Origin: Anaerolineae bacterium
Lineage (GTDB): Bacteria > Chloroflexota > Anaerolineae > JAADDB01
DNA length: 48,102 nt
Direction: 5' to 3'
Assembly (NCBI GenBank): GCA_015486845.1
Contig: WFQU01000077.1
Location: forward strand, 1 to 48,102
The translations under genes were made by a program, and so were the position numbers. The notes below the pieces were generated by a model. The model saw nothing but the letters and a program-made list of their open reading frames with translations, made no database searches and had not been told where the DNA came from. This document shows, piece by piece, positions 15,073 to 23,823 of the stretch (its first letter is position 1; every line of letters begins with the position of its first letter).

Positions 15073-16404
15073 TTATTTATTGCCTGCGGGGTGGCTTGGT
15101 TCACGTACCGGCCCAAAGGGGATAAAATTACGAAACGATGCCTGGTATCGTTCGCTAACAGCCAAATAAGCGTTGGCCCAACCACCAAAAGCGTAAAGGT
15201 TCCAGCCATCGCTAAGCAGGGCCAGATGACGCCAAGGTGCAGGATAGGGCGCTTCAATTCTAGCCCAGGTATGGCTCAACAAATCGAATCGTTCGCCAAA
15301 GGATTGGCCGGCGCTTTGGCTTTGGCCACCAAAAACGTAAAGTGCATTGCCTTGCACCGTCGCAGCTGCGCCTTGACGGGGTGTCTGCAAAGGCAGCAAA
15401 CTCTCCCACCGGCCGCTATTGGGATGAAAACAATAAACATCGCGCACCGTCTCGCTGCCGTTCCACCCCCCGGCGAGATAGATACAATTCTGGTCACTGG
15501 CAGCTACCGAGAAGAGCAATGGCTGGGGCAAAGTACCTATTAACGACCAGGTATTACCCCCCGTGTCGTAGCGGTAAACCTGATCCTGAACCTTTTGCCC
15601 GTCCCAGCCGCCGAAGAGGTAAATTTGCCGGTTGAACAGGACTAAAGCATAGCCTGCTAAAGGATGTGGCAACGCCGTGCCCGTTTCCCATTGGTCACGA
15701 GCCAGATTGTAAATAGCCAAACGGTTACTAATCTGGCCATTTGCTAAGGTGCCGCCGGGCAAATAGAAAAGATCATCAAGGACAACACCACTGATATTGC
15801 TGGCCGGCTGGGTTTGATCCTGGCCACTGCCCCACACATTGCGCTGCGGATCGTAAATCGCCACCGTCGCGACCTGGCCGGACTTATTTTCACCGCCGGC
15901 GAAAACAAATTTGCCCTGCCAGACCGCGGCGGCCATCCGGCTACGCGGCAATGGCATAGGCACCAAGGCCTGCCAGCGGGGCAAATTTACCCGTTGTGGC
16001 ACAGTTTCGCTCCTACTTTGATCGCTGAGTATTGGCCTCAGGGGGGAAATAGTTTCGCGACGTTGCCAGTGCCAGCCGTAATAGGAGACGACTAACAATA
16101 GCGGCAGTAAGAAATAGAGTATCGTGGCCCATCCGGCTCGAGCCGGACCGGTACGAATCGGGGGAACAGCAACCTCCGCTGGAACGGCTTCACCCACATT
16201 CAGCCAGCCCTGACGAATAGCGTAAGTAACCGCTTCAGTACGGGAAACAACCTCGAGTTTCCTGAAAATATTGCGCAAATGCGTCTTGACCGTGCTGTTG
16301 CTAATATGCAACTGGCGGGCGATTTCCTGATTGGTTACGCCTTTGGCCACCAGTTGCAGCACTTCCATTTCACGGTTGCTAAGCAGCGGATTTTCGTTCG
16401 ACAA
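15073..16404 (-). CDS. LuxR-type HTH, one transmembrane segment and six Kelch repeats
   Basis: A 443-residue fusion. Residues 8-70 form a GerE/LuxR DNA-binding domain (LSNREMEVLQLVAKGVTNQE, STVKTHLRNIFRKL). Residues 91-110 form one hydrophobic helix. Residues 145-430 hold six Kelch units marked by AGG, PGG, FGGW, AGGW, FGG and FGGW, each followed by a Tyr/Phe and a Trp, consistent with a six-bladed propeller. The order implies a cytoplasmic DNA-binding head and an external sensor, as in one-component membrane-bound regulators. I place the start at TTG 16402-16404, with AGAAAGG 6 nt upstream, rather than the next TTG at 16425. Its ligand and target genes are unknown. Confidence 0.88.
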   Translation of the reverse strand: MSNENPLLSNREMEVLQLVAKGVTNQEIARQLHISNSTVKTHLRNIFRKLEVVSRTEAVTYAIRQGWLNVGEAVPAEVAVPPIRTGPARAGWATILYFLLPLLLVVSYYGWHWQRRETISPLRPILSDQSRSETVPQRVNLPRWQALVPMPLPRSRMAAAVWQGKFVFAGGENKSGQVATVAIYDPQRNVWGSGQDQTQPASNISGVVLDDLFYLPGGTLANGQISNRLAIYNLARDQWETGTALPHPLAGYALVLFNRQIYLFGGWDGQKVQDQVYRYDTGGNTWSLIGTLPQPLLFSVAASDQNCIYLAGGWNGSETVRDVYCFHPNSGRWESLLPLQTPRQGAAATVQGNALYVFGGQSQSAGQSFGERFDLLSHTWARIEAPYPAPWRHLALLSDGWNLYAFGGWANAYLAVSERYQASFRNFIPFGPVREPSHPAGNK

Positions 16405-16951
16405 AATTGACCTTTCTGGAACCAAGCTCTGTTCGTCTTTGACGCATTATCATTATTGCCGCTAATACTACGTTGGCCGGCACATTGTTTGTCTTTATTA
16501 TACGCAGTGGTAGTAGCTGGGCAATATCATTGGACATTCACAAGAGCATCACAGAATTGGCCGTATCATTGCAAGGAGCATTAGCGACGAAGCGATCTTC
16601 CTCATCGGCATCAAGAATTGCTTTACCTCGCGCACAATGACAAAACACGCTTCTCACTAAAAAATAGAACACTGATTAACGTTGATATGCGCTGATCTCA
16701 AATATATTACGCCACCAATATGAAAATCCCTGTTATCAGACCCAGTTCATATCTGCTATCATCAATCAGCTTCATGCCTATCAGGGTTGCATGACCTCTC
16801 AAGCCCGCGATCCCCAATCTTGTTAAGGGATTTTTATCCGCCGTAGTCCGTTTGTCTGCGCGCCTGCGTGTGCAGTACACGCAGACAAACCATTGTGGTG
16901 CTGTGCTAAGTTTCTTCTCGCTCAACACATTACGAAGACAGATGGCACCAA
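16405..16951. repeat. Intergenic gap with diverged modules D, A and I
   Basis: 547 bp without a credible gene. A diverged module D lies at about 16568-16643, module A at 16657-16697, and module I at about 16789-16848, inverted relative to the copy at 24905-24970. An open frame of about 90 codons across 16707-16976 is built largely from modules A and I, overlaps serA, and is not a credible gene. Confidence 0.7.
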
Positions 16952-18535
16952 TCAGAGCAGCAACGATTTCACCCAATAAGTATTCGGCAAAGCCAAAATC
17001 TGTTCTTGCAAGACGGTCGGCACTTCTTCATCCACACCTAAGACCATGACCGCTTCGCCGCGGCGCGCTTTACGCCCCACATGCATAAAAGAGACATTGA
17101 TATCCGCGGCGCCTAACAGCGAGCCGACCCGACCAATGGTACCCGGCCGGTCGTGATGACGCACCAGCATGAAGCGCCCCGCAGCAGGAAAAGTGACCCA
17201 AAAGCCATCTACTTCCACAATGGTAGGGTGGTCCTGCCAAGAAACGCCGGCTACTTGCCACTTCCGGTCACCGGCAGTCACCCGGCACCGCAACAAGCTG
17301 CTGTACTCGGCGCAGCTATCCTCCTTTTGCTCGCTTACCCGCAAATCACGCTGTTCAGCAATGTGCAAAGCGTTGAACAGCGTCACCCGCTGTCCCACAA
17401 TGCCGGTCAGCAATCCCTTGAGGGCCGCGGCGCGCAGATAGGTCAAATCAAACGCAGCCAGTTCTCCGCAAACAATGACCTCCAACCGCTCCAAATGCGT
17501 GCCGGCGAAAGTGCGCAGAAAACGGCCCAACCGTTCCGCCACTTCCACATATTGCAAGAGCAAGTCGGAGCCAGCCGGTAACAATGGCGCGTTGAGCACA
17601 TAGCGGGGCGGCGTGCCGGCCAAAGCAGTGAGCACTTGTTCAGCGGCATCCACCGCCACCTGGTCCTGCGCCTCCGTGGTAGAGCCACCTAAATGTGGCG
17701 TCAACACTAAATTCGGCAGGCCGCGCAAAGCGCTATCCGCCGGCAACGGTTCTTGCTCGTAAACATCTAACGCCGCGCCAGCCAGGCGCCCAGATTGCAG
17801 TGCATCCACCAACGCCGCCGTATCGACAATCCCGCCCCGGGCACAATTGATCAGATAAGCGGACCGCTTCAGCAACGCCAGACGCTCAGCGTTTACCAGA
17901 CCACGGGTTTCCGGCGTCAACGGCATGTGCAAGGTGAGAAAATCAGCCCGCCGGAAAACTTCTTCCAGTGGAACCAGTTCAACATTCAGCCGCTCGGCGT
18001 ACTCCGGCGGCACGTAGGGATCATAAGCGACCACTTTCATGCCCAAACCCTGGGCGCGTCGGGCCACCTCCGAGGCAACCCGTCCCAGGCCTAAGCTGCC
18101 CAACACTTTATTGCGCACTTCAACACCCATGAACTTCTTGCGGTCCCATAAACCGGACTGCATCGCCATGTGTGCTTGCGGAATGTGCCGGGCCAAAGCG
18201 AAAAGCAAGCCAATAGTGTGCTCGGCGGCCGCCACCACATTGCCTAACGGCGCATTAGCTACCAGGATACCTAGTTCGGTGGCAGCAGGAATGTCGATAT
18301 TATCCACACCGACGCCAGCCCGCACGACAATTTTCAGACGCTTCGCCGCTTTTAACAAATCGGCCGTGACATGCGTCCCGCTGCGCACGATCAAGGCGTC
18401 GTACTGCGAGATCATCGCCAACAAATCCGACGGCTTCTGCTTCGTCCGCACGTCCACCGATAGACTGCGCTCGCGCAGCAAATCCACGCCGGCCGCCGAC
18501 AACGCATCGGCGACCAACACATGTTGTTTGTCCAT
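16952..18535 (-). CDS. serA: D-3-phosphoglycerate dehydrogenase
   Basis: A 527-residue long-form PHGDH, which oxidises 3-phosphoglycerate with NAD in the first step of serine synthesis. The nucleotide site is LGSLGLGRVA at 145-154. Catalytic residues are R233 in NCARGG, E262 in DVYEQEP and H281 in LTPHLGGST. An intervening (ASB) domain follows about 315-445, and an ACT domain at about 455-527 (HHDRPGTIGRVGSLL) suggests allosteric control, possibly by serine. The ATG at 18533-18535 has GAGGGGG upstream; the frame is open 11 codons further. The gene follows argS by 45 bp. Confidence 0.95.
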   Translation of the reverse strand: MDKQHVLVADALSAAGVDLLRERSLSVDVRTKQKPSDLLAMISQYDALIVRSGTHVTADLLKAAKRLKIVVRAGVGVDNIDIPAATELGILVANAPLGNVVAAAEHTIGLLFALARHIPQAHMAMQSGLWDRKKFMGVEVRNKVLGSLGLGRVASEVARRAQGLGMKVVAYDPYVPPEYAERLNVELVPLEEVFRRADFLTLHMPLTPETRGLVNAERLALLKRSAYLINCARGGIVDTAALVDALQSGRLAGAALDVYEQEPLPADSALRGLPNLVLTPHLGGSTTEAQDQVAVDAAEQVLTALAGTPPRYVLNAPLLPAGSDLLLQYVEVAERLGRFLRTFAGTHLERLEVIVCGELAAFDLTYLRAAALKGLLTGIVGQRVTLFNALHIAEQRDLRVSEQKEDSCAEYSSLLRCRVTAGDRKWQVAGVSWQDHPTIVEVDGFWVTFPAAGRFMLVRHHDRPGTIGRVGSLLGAADINVSFMHVGRKARRGEAVMVLGVDEEVPTVLQEQILALPNTYWVKSLLL

Positions 18536-18580
18536 GCTGTTCCCCCTCAAAGAGAATTCAGCCGACAATCGTTGGCGGCG

Positions 18581-20245
18581 CTACATACGCTCCGGTGCGT
18601 TCATTCCCATCAACGCCAAAACACGCCCCAAGACCTCTTTGGCCGCGGCAGCCAATTGCAGCCGGGACTGGCTCAGCGCTTCGTTTTGGCGATCCAACAC
18701 TTGACAATCGCGGTAGAACTGGTGGAATTCCGCCGCTAAATCGCGGGCATAATAAGTGAGATGATGCGGTTGCAGCCGCGCCACCGTTAGATCGATCACT
18801 TCCGGCAACATGAGCAGCCGACGAACCAGCCGCAACTCGGCAGGATGAACCAGCAAGCTTAAATCAGCCTCAACATCGATCTGCCAGCCATTCTCCGCTG
18901 CTTTGCGGAAAATACTGGCGATGCGGGCATAGGCGTATTGCACGTAATAAACAGGGTTCTCGCTGGATTCCTGCACCGCTAAAGCCAGATCGAAGTCGAT
19001 GGTCGCTTCATTGCTGCGGGTCAAAAGCATGAAGCGCACCGCGTCTTTGCCCACTTCCGAAACAACCTCGGCCAAAGTGACCATATCGCCGGCGCGCTTG
19101 GAGAGCTTAACCTCTTTGCCGTTGCGCAATAACTTGACTAGGTCGTAAAGAACGACAGTCAGCCGGGCCGGGTCGATCTCCAGCGCCTGCAACGCCGTTT
19201 TCATGCGCGGCACGTGCCCTTGATGATCCACCGCCCAGACGTCGATGACCCAATCAAAACCCCGGCGCACGAATTTATCGTAATGATAAGCAATGTCAGA
19301 GGCGAAATAGCCGGGCGTGCCGTTAGAGCGAATGATCACCTCATCTTTGCTACCGCCCAAAGCGGTGGCGGTGAACCAAACCGCGCCGTCCTTTTCGCGC
19401 AAAAGGCCTCGGCCCCGCAAAATGTTCATCACTTCGCCAAAAGCACCATCTTCGTAAAGCGATTTCTCCGAGAACCAACGGTCGAAACGAACCCCTAACT
19501 GGCCTAAATCTCGTTCCATGTCGCGCAACGTGCGCTGCACGCCCCACTCGGTCAATGCAGTGATCGCCTCAGCGCGAGGCATCTGCAAATAGTGCTCCCC
19601 ATCCGCTCGCACCAGTTCAGCCGCCCATTCCTGCAAGTAGGCACCGTGATAACCCTCTTCCGGCAACGGCACGTCCCGGCCCAGCGCCTGGGCGTAACGA
19701 GCTAACAACGATTCGCCGAATTTGCGGATTTGCAGGCCGGCGTCATTGACGTAGTATTCTCGCTGCACCCGGTAGCCGGCCGCGGCCAACAGATTAGCCA
19801 GCGTGTCGCCTAACACGGCATTGCGCGCCCCGCCGAAATGCAACGGACCGGTGGGATTAGCGCTAACGTATTCCACCTGGACTCTGCGCCCTTGTCCTTT
19901 ATCGAGGTTTCCCCAAGTTGGGCCGGCCCGGCGCACAACGGCCACCTGCCTCGCCAACCAACTTTCGTTCAAGTGGATGTTGATGAAGCCAGGATGAACT
20001 ACTTCTGCACCGGCCAAGTAATCGACTTGGGGCAGATGCCGGAGGATCGCCGCGGCGATCTTCACCGGGGCCATGCGGGCCAGCCGGGCGGATTGCATCG
20101 CCACATTACTGCTGTAATCGCCAAAACTCGCGTCTTTCGGGTGTTCCACGGCCACAGCCGGTGGATCAAATTTTGGTAAATCCCCTTTTTTTTGTGCTTT
20201 CCGCAGAGCAGCTGCCAGCAAAGCGACGATATCATCACGCAACAA
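18581..20245 (-). CDS. argS: Arginyl-tRNA synthetase
   Basis: A class I synthetase charging tRNA-Arg, 554 residues from the start chosen here. The N-terminal additional domain precedes SANPTGPLHFGGARNAVLGD, where the HIGH motif reads HFGG: the usual last His is Gly (CAT TTC GGC GGG). The KMSK equivalent is KLSKRAGD. The C-terminal DALR anticodon-binding domain ends the protein. I prefer TTG at 20243-20245, because a strong GGAAGGAG lies 7 nt upstream. The next upstream ATG (20267-20269) would put that Shine-Dalgarno inside the gene and overlap a module A repeat. The start is uncertain; the function is not. Confidence 0.93.
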   Translation of the reverse strand: MLRDDIVALLAAALRKAQKKGDLPKFDPPAVAVEHPKDASFGDYSSNVAMQSARLARMAPVKIAAAILRHLPQVDYLAGAEVVHPGFINIHLNESWLARQVAVVRRAGPTWGNLDKGQGRRVQVEYVSANPTGPLHFGGARNAVLGDTLANLLAAAGYRVQREYYVNDAGLQIRKFGESLLARYAQALGRDVPLPEEGYHGAYLQEWAAELVRADGEHYLQMPRAEAITALTEWGVQRTLRDMERDLGQLGVRFDRWFSEKSLYEDGAFGEVMNILRGRGLLREKDGAVWFTATALGGSKDEVIIRSNGTPGYFASDIAYHYDKFVRRGFDWVIDVWAVDHQGHVPRMKTALQALEIDPARLTVVLYDLVKLLRNGKEVKLSKRAGDMVTLAEVVSEVGKDAVRFMLLTRSNEATIDFDLALAVQESSENPVYYVQYAYARIASIFRKAAENGWQIDVEADLSLLVHPAELRLVRRLLMLPEVIDLTVARLQPHHLTYYARDLAAEFHQFYRDCQVLDRQNEALSQSRLQLAAAAKEVLGRVLALMGMNAPERM

Positions 20246-20255
20246 AGTCAACTCT

Positions 20256-20301
20256 CCTTCCAAAAACATAGAACGTTGATCAACACAGGTACGCGCTGAT
20301 C
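20256..20301 (-). repeat. Module A copy upstream of argS
   Basis: A variant module A, with ACATAGAACGTTGATCAACA then CGCGCTGAT. On the minus strand its end leads into the GGAAGGAG in front of argS, matching the placement of module A before parA, mogA and the chemoreceptor gene. Confidence 0.65.
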
Positions 20302-20351
20302 TTTTTTCAGCCGTTAGGATGACAACAAGCACATGGCGACCATTGCAGGCC

Positions 20352-23114
20352 TTACGGCTGGTACGGAGCCAAATCGTACCAGTTCAGTCCGATCTCCACA
20401 TCGACCTTTAGGGCAGCTTTTAGTTCGTAAGCGGATTCCATCGTTTGTCGCAGCAGTTCCGCCGTAGGCGCGATTTCGCCTTCCGGGACTTCCAACAGCA
20501 ATTCGTCGTGTACTTGCAGGAGCATTTTGCCGGCGTAACCACCTTTTCCCAGCCGGCGATGCAAGTTGATCATGGCAATTTTGATGATGTCCGCCGCCGT
20601 GCCCTGGATAGGATGGTTGATGGCGGCCCGCTCCGCCGCAGCAATAATGTTATGGCTGACCCGGGCACTGCTTTGCAATTCCGGGAAATAGCGCCGCCGG
20701 CCCAACAGCGTTTCCACATAGCCGTGACGCCGGGCGAATTCCTTCGTTAGATCGATATACGCCAACACTTTGGGATAGGTGTTGAAATAAGCTTTAATGA
20801 ACTGGCCGGCCTCCGCCGGCGTCAAGCCGGTACGCTGGGCTAAACCATAATCGGTCACGCCGTAAGAAATGGCGAAATTAGTCATTTTGGCCACCCGGCG
20901 CTGTTCTTTGCTAACCTGATCGATGGGCACACCGAAGACTAACGAAGCCGTGTGGGCGTGAATATCCTCACCGCGGGCGAACGCGGCCAACATGGCCAGG
21001 TCGCCGGAGATATGAGCCAGGACACGCAGTTCCACCTGGGAATAGTCTGCAGCCAAAAATTGGTGCCCAGGCGCCGCCACAAACGCTTTGCGCACCTGCC
21101 GGCCCAACTCCGTGCGAACAGGAATGTTCTGCAAATTAGGATTGTTGGATGCCAGGCGACCTGTTTCCGCCGCGGTCTGGCTGTAAGAAGTATGAATGCG
21201 TCCTGTGGTTGGGTTGATCAGTTCCGGCAACGCATTGACATACGTGGAAAGTAGTTTGTGTAATTGGCGATATTCCAGGATCAGATCCACCACCGGGTGT
21301 TTGCCCTGCAACATCTCTAGCACCTGCGCCGAGGTAGACACGCGCCCCGATTTCGTCTTGCGCAGTCCCTGCGACGAGATGTTCAACTTGTCGAAAAGAG
21401 CTTCGGAAAGCTGCTGGGTAGAATTGACATTGAAGCGGTAGCCCACCACGCTCCATATTTCCTGCTCCAATTCGTGCAAACGGCTGCTCAATCGCCGAGA
21501 AAGTTCCGCCAATACGGCGGGAATGACCAAAATGCCGGTTCGCTCCATATCCACCAGCACCGGCACCAAGAGCATTTCAATATCCCAGAAAAGATGCGTC
21601 AAGGAGCGTTTTTCCAGTTCCGGCAGCAACACATCATAGAGTCGCCAGGTCATCTGGGCATCGGCTGCGGCGTAAGGCGCTGCTTGGGCCAACGGCACTG
21701 CGCCCATGCTGATCTGTTTCTTCCCTTTGCCAATCAAGTCGCTAATTTCGGTCATCTCCACGCCTAACCGGTTGAAAGCCAAAGTCTTCAGGCCCAATCC
21801 CCGGCTGGCGGGATCGATCAGCCAGGCCGCAATCATCGTATCGGCTAAAGGCGCGGCGACAGCAAAACCGTGTCGTTGCAACAACGTAATGTCGAACTTA
21901 GCATTGTGAGCCACTTTGAGCTTAGCGCTGCTCAGGAAGGACTGCAAAGCGGCTTGCACCTCGACCAACGACAACTGGCAGGCGTCATCATGCCCCACGG
22001 GGATGTAAGCGCTGTCCGCCACCGCCGGCCCCCACGCCAAGGAAATGCCGACCAGTTTCGCCCGCTGCTTATCAGTGCTGCTGCTCTCGACATCAAACGC
22101 AATGCGGTCAGCCTCTGCCAACGCCGCTCTCAGCGTTTGCAAGGCCGCCGCGTCCTGCACTAACAGGAAGTCGGTAGGAGCAGGCTCAGCGCTCGGTGCG
22201 GCCGTCTCCCCAGCCAAAAGGGGCAATTCTCCTTGCTGTGCTGCCGGTTCGCCGGGAAGCAATTTCAACAAGGTGCGGAATTCCAAATCCCGGAAAAGCT
22301 GATGCAAACGCGGCAGATCGTATTGCCCCCACCGGCACGCTTCCAGATCGAAAGGAACATCAAGGTCAGTGCGGATCGTGATGAGTTGCCGGCCTAACTC
22401 CACGTCTGCTTTGTGTTCTTGCAGCGCTAAGCGCAGTTTCCCCCGTTTGATTTCGTCTAAATGGGCGTAAACACCGTCCAAATCGCCATAAGCCTGCAAG
22501 AGCGCCGTGGCGGTTTTCGCGCCCACGCCGGGCACGCCGGGAATATTGTCCGACTTGTCGCCGACCAGCGCTTTGTGGTCGATCAGTTGCCGGGGCGAAA
22601 GTCCGTAACGCTCCCGGAGACGCTGCTCGTCGTAGATTTTCACATCGCCGAAACGCCGGCCGTTGGTGATGATCCGTACATGGGCATCGACCAATTGGAA
22701 AGCGTCACTATCGCCGGTGACAATAAGCACATCGGCGCCGGCCTCTTCCCCACGCCGGGCCAGGGTGCCTAAGACGTCATCCGCTTCGAAGCCGGGCAGC
22801 GTGAAAATAGGCATGCCCAACGCCTCGACCACCTCTTTGATCCGCTCTACCTGGGTGTGCAGCTCCGGTGGAGTTTTGGCACGCTGTGCTTTGTAAGCGG
22901 CGAACAGATCATTGCGAAAAGTCTTGCCCACATCAAAAGCCACCGCGGCATGGGTCGGCTGCTGCGCTTGCAAAGTGTGCAGGAGCATAGAGACGAACCC
23001 GTAAACGGCATTAGTCAGTTCCCCTTCGCTGGTGCGCAGGGTGGGCGGCAAAGCATGATAAGCCCGATAAGCTAAGCTATGCCCGTCGACAAGTAGCAGA
23101 ATGGGCCGGCTCAT
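20352..23114 (-). CDS. polA: DNA polymerase I
   Basis: A 920-residue three-domain Pol I for Okazaki fragment processing and repair. The 5' nuclease covers about 1-300 (LLLVDGHSLAYRAYH, GFEADDVLGTLA, GDKSDNIPGVPG). The 3'-5' exonuclease covers about 310-510 and keeps its acidic residues: AFDVES, NAKFD and YAAADA, so proofreading is probably active. The polymerase covers 520-920 with DYSQVELRVLAH, RRVAKMTNFAISYG and QVHDELLLEV. The ATG lies 1 bp from the stop of the upstream 73-residue gene, so the pair is co-transcribed from the promoter at 23458-23486. Confidence 0.97.
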   Translation of the reverse strand: MSRPILLLVDGHSLAYRAYHALPPTLRTSEGELTNAVYGFVSMLLHTLQAQQPTHAAVAFDVGKTFRNDLFAAYKAQRAKTPPELHTQVERIKEVVEALGMPIFTLPGFEADDVLGTLARRGEEAGADVLIVTGDSDAFQLVDAHVRIITNGRRFGDVKIYDEQRLRERYGLSPRQLIDHKALVGDKSDNIPGVPGVGAKTATALLQAYGDLDGVYAHLDEIKRGKLRLALQEHKADVELGRQLITIRTDLDVPFDLEACRWGQYDLPRLHQLFRDLEFRTLLKLLPGEPAAQQGELPLLAGETAAPSAEPAPTDFLLVQDAAALQTLRAALAEADRIAFDVESSSTDKQRAKLVGISLAWGPAVADSAYIPVGHDDACQLSLVEVQAALQSFLSSAKLKVAHNAKFDITLLQRHGFAVAAPLADTMIAAWLIDPASRGLGLKTLAFNRLGVEMTEISDLIGKGKKQISMGAVPLAQAAPYAAADAQMTWRLYDVLLPELEKRSLTHLFWDIEMLLVPVLVDMERTGILVIPAVLAELSRRLSSRLHELEQEIWSVVGYRFNVNSTQQLSEALFDKLNISSQGLRKTKSGRVSTSAQVLEMLQGKHPVVDLILEYRQLHKLLSTYVNALPELINPTTGRIHTSYSQTAAETGRLASNNPNLQNIPVRTELGRQVRKAFVAAPGHQFLAADYSQVELRVLAHISGDLAMLAAFARGEDIHAHTASLVFGVPIDQVSKEQRRVAKMTNFAISYGVTDYGLAQRTGLTPAEAGQFIKAYFNTYPKVLAYIDLTKEFARRHGYVETLLGRRRYFPELQSSARVSHNIIAAAERAAINHPIQGTAADIIKIAMINLHRRLGKGGYAGKMLLQVHDELLLEVPEGEIAPTAELLRQTMESAYELKAALKVDVEIGLNWYDLAPYQP

Positions 23115-23115
23115 A

Positions 23116-23337
23116 TCAAGCTTCTTCGATGATTAGATCGCCTTGCTGCAAATATTGCTGTACTTCGGGCAGTTCTTGCGCTTCGGAGACGATGCGCACG
23201 CGCTGGCCGCGATCAATGCGCAACAAGCCGCTGGGCAAATGCAAGGCAATGTGTTTCGCGGAGACATTCTTGAGGTAAAACGAGGTCTTCTCCCGTTTCC
23301 AACTTTTGCGCAGAAAATTCTTGGATGTATAAGCCAT
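23116..23337 (-). CDS. Small basic protein of unknown function upstream of polA
   Basis: A 73-residue protein I do not recognise. It has a basic N-terminal third (KNFLRKSWKREKTSF), a middle with alternating hydrophobic residues suggesting a small beta structure, and an acidic end (GDLIIEEA). The ATG at 23335-23337 has AGGAG 7 nt upstream; the frame is open upstream, but that part is unlikely to be translated. It is 1 bp before polA and 120 bp after a strong promoter. Cotranscription and the basic character suggest a nucleic-acid-linked role, which is inference only. Confidence 0.7.
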   Translation of the reverse strand: MAYTSKNFLRKSWKREKTSFYLKNVSAKHIALHLPSGLLRIDRGQRVRIVSEAQELPEVQQYLQQGDLIIEEA

Positions 23338-23457
23338 TTCACGACTCCTATTCATGAAAGATCCAGCAGCACCGGCAGTCCCATAGCCGACGCACACGGT
23401 CTACACAGGGAAAAAAACAGAAACTGAATAAGGCAAATCCCATACGTTCAGATTGCT

Positions 23458-23486
23458 ATTATAAAGCGGGCAGCGTCGGTTGGCAA
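23458..23486 (-). promoter_or_regulatory. Promoter for the 73-residue gene and polA
   Basis: Read on the minus strand: TTGCCA (23486-23481), a 17 bp spacer, TATAAT (23463-23458). That is five of six and six of six consensus matches. It predicts a leader of about 115 nt before the ATG at 23337. Confidence 0.8.
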
Positions 23487-23787
23487 AGCGAACTACAGCG
23501 CTTCCCGATTTAGACACAGTGACTAAAGTCACCGTTACAAGTTACCAGGTCTGCCAAAGCGGACTATTTACAACCGCTGAAGAGCGGCTCGGCAGATATT
23601 GCGGCGGGTAAAACCGCCGCCTGGCATCAAAGCAAGTTGATGCGCACAAATGCGCAGTCACCCTCGGACGGGGCGCTTGACGGCGAGTATCAGTCCTCCA
23701 TTCAACCTTGGACTATCGCCAATGATAGATAAAACGCAAGTCTTTACCGCGTACGAATAATTTCACCGATAGTATACCAGAATACCA

Positions 23788-23817
23788 TTCATACCTCGTG
23801 CAACATTGTGCTATAAT
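23788..23817 (+). promoter_or_regulatory. Promoter for a leaderless methyltransferase mRNA
   Basis: TTCATA (23788-23793), an 18 bp spacer, and a perfect TATAAT (23812-23817). The methyltransferase ATG begins at 23824, only 7 nt beyond the -10, where transcription should start. There is no room for a Shine-Dalgarno. Confidence 0.7.
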
Positions 23818-23823
23818 GCGCTT

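Larger units (their letters stand above)
23338..23823. repeat. Divergent intergenic region with promoters and hairpins
   Basis: 486 bp between divergent genes. Besides a promoter at each end it holds module K (GTGAC-TAAA-GTCAC at 23519-23532), a perfect hairpin GCGGCGG-gtaaaa-CCGCCGC at 23601-23620, and TGCGC-acaaa-TGCGCA near 23640-23656. I see no gene. Confidence 0.65.

Noticed and set aside
16707-16976. A 90-codon frame as a real gene
   Set aside because: It overlaps the 3' end of serA and is made of modules A and I, whose copies elsewhere sit in other frames and contexts.
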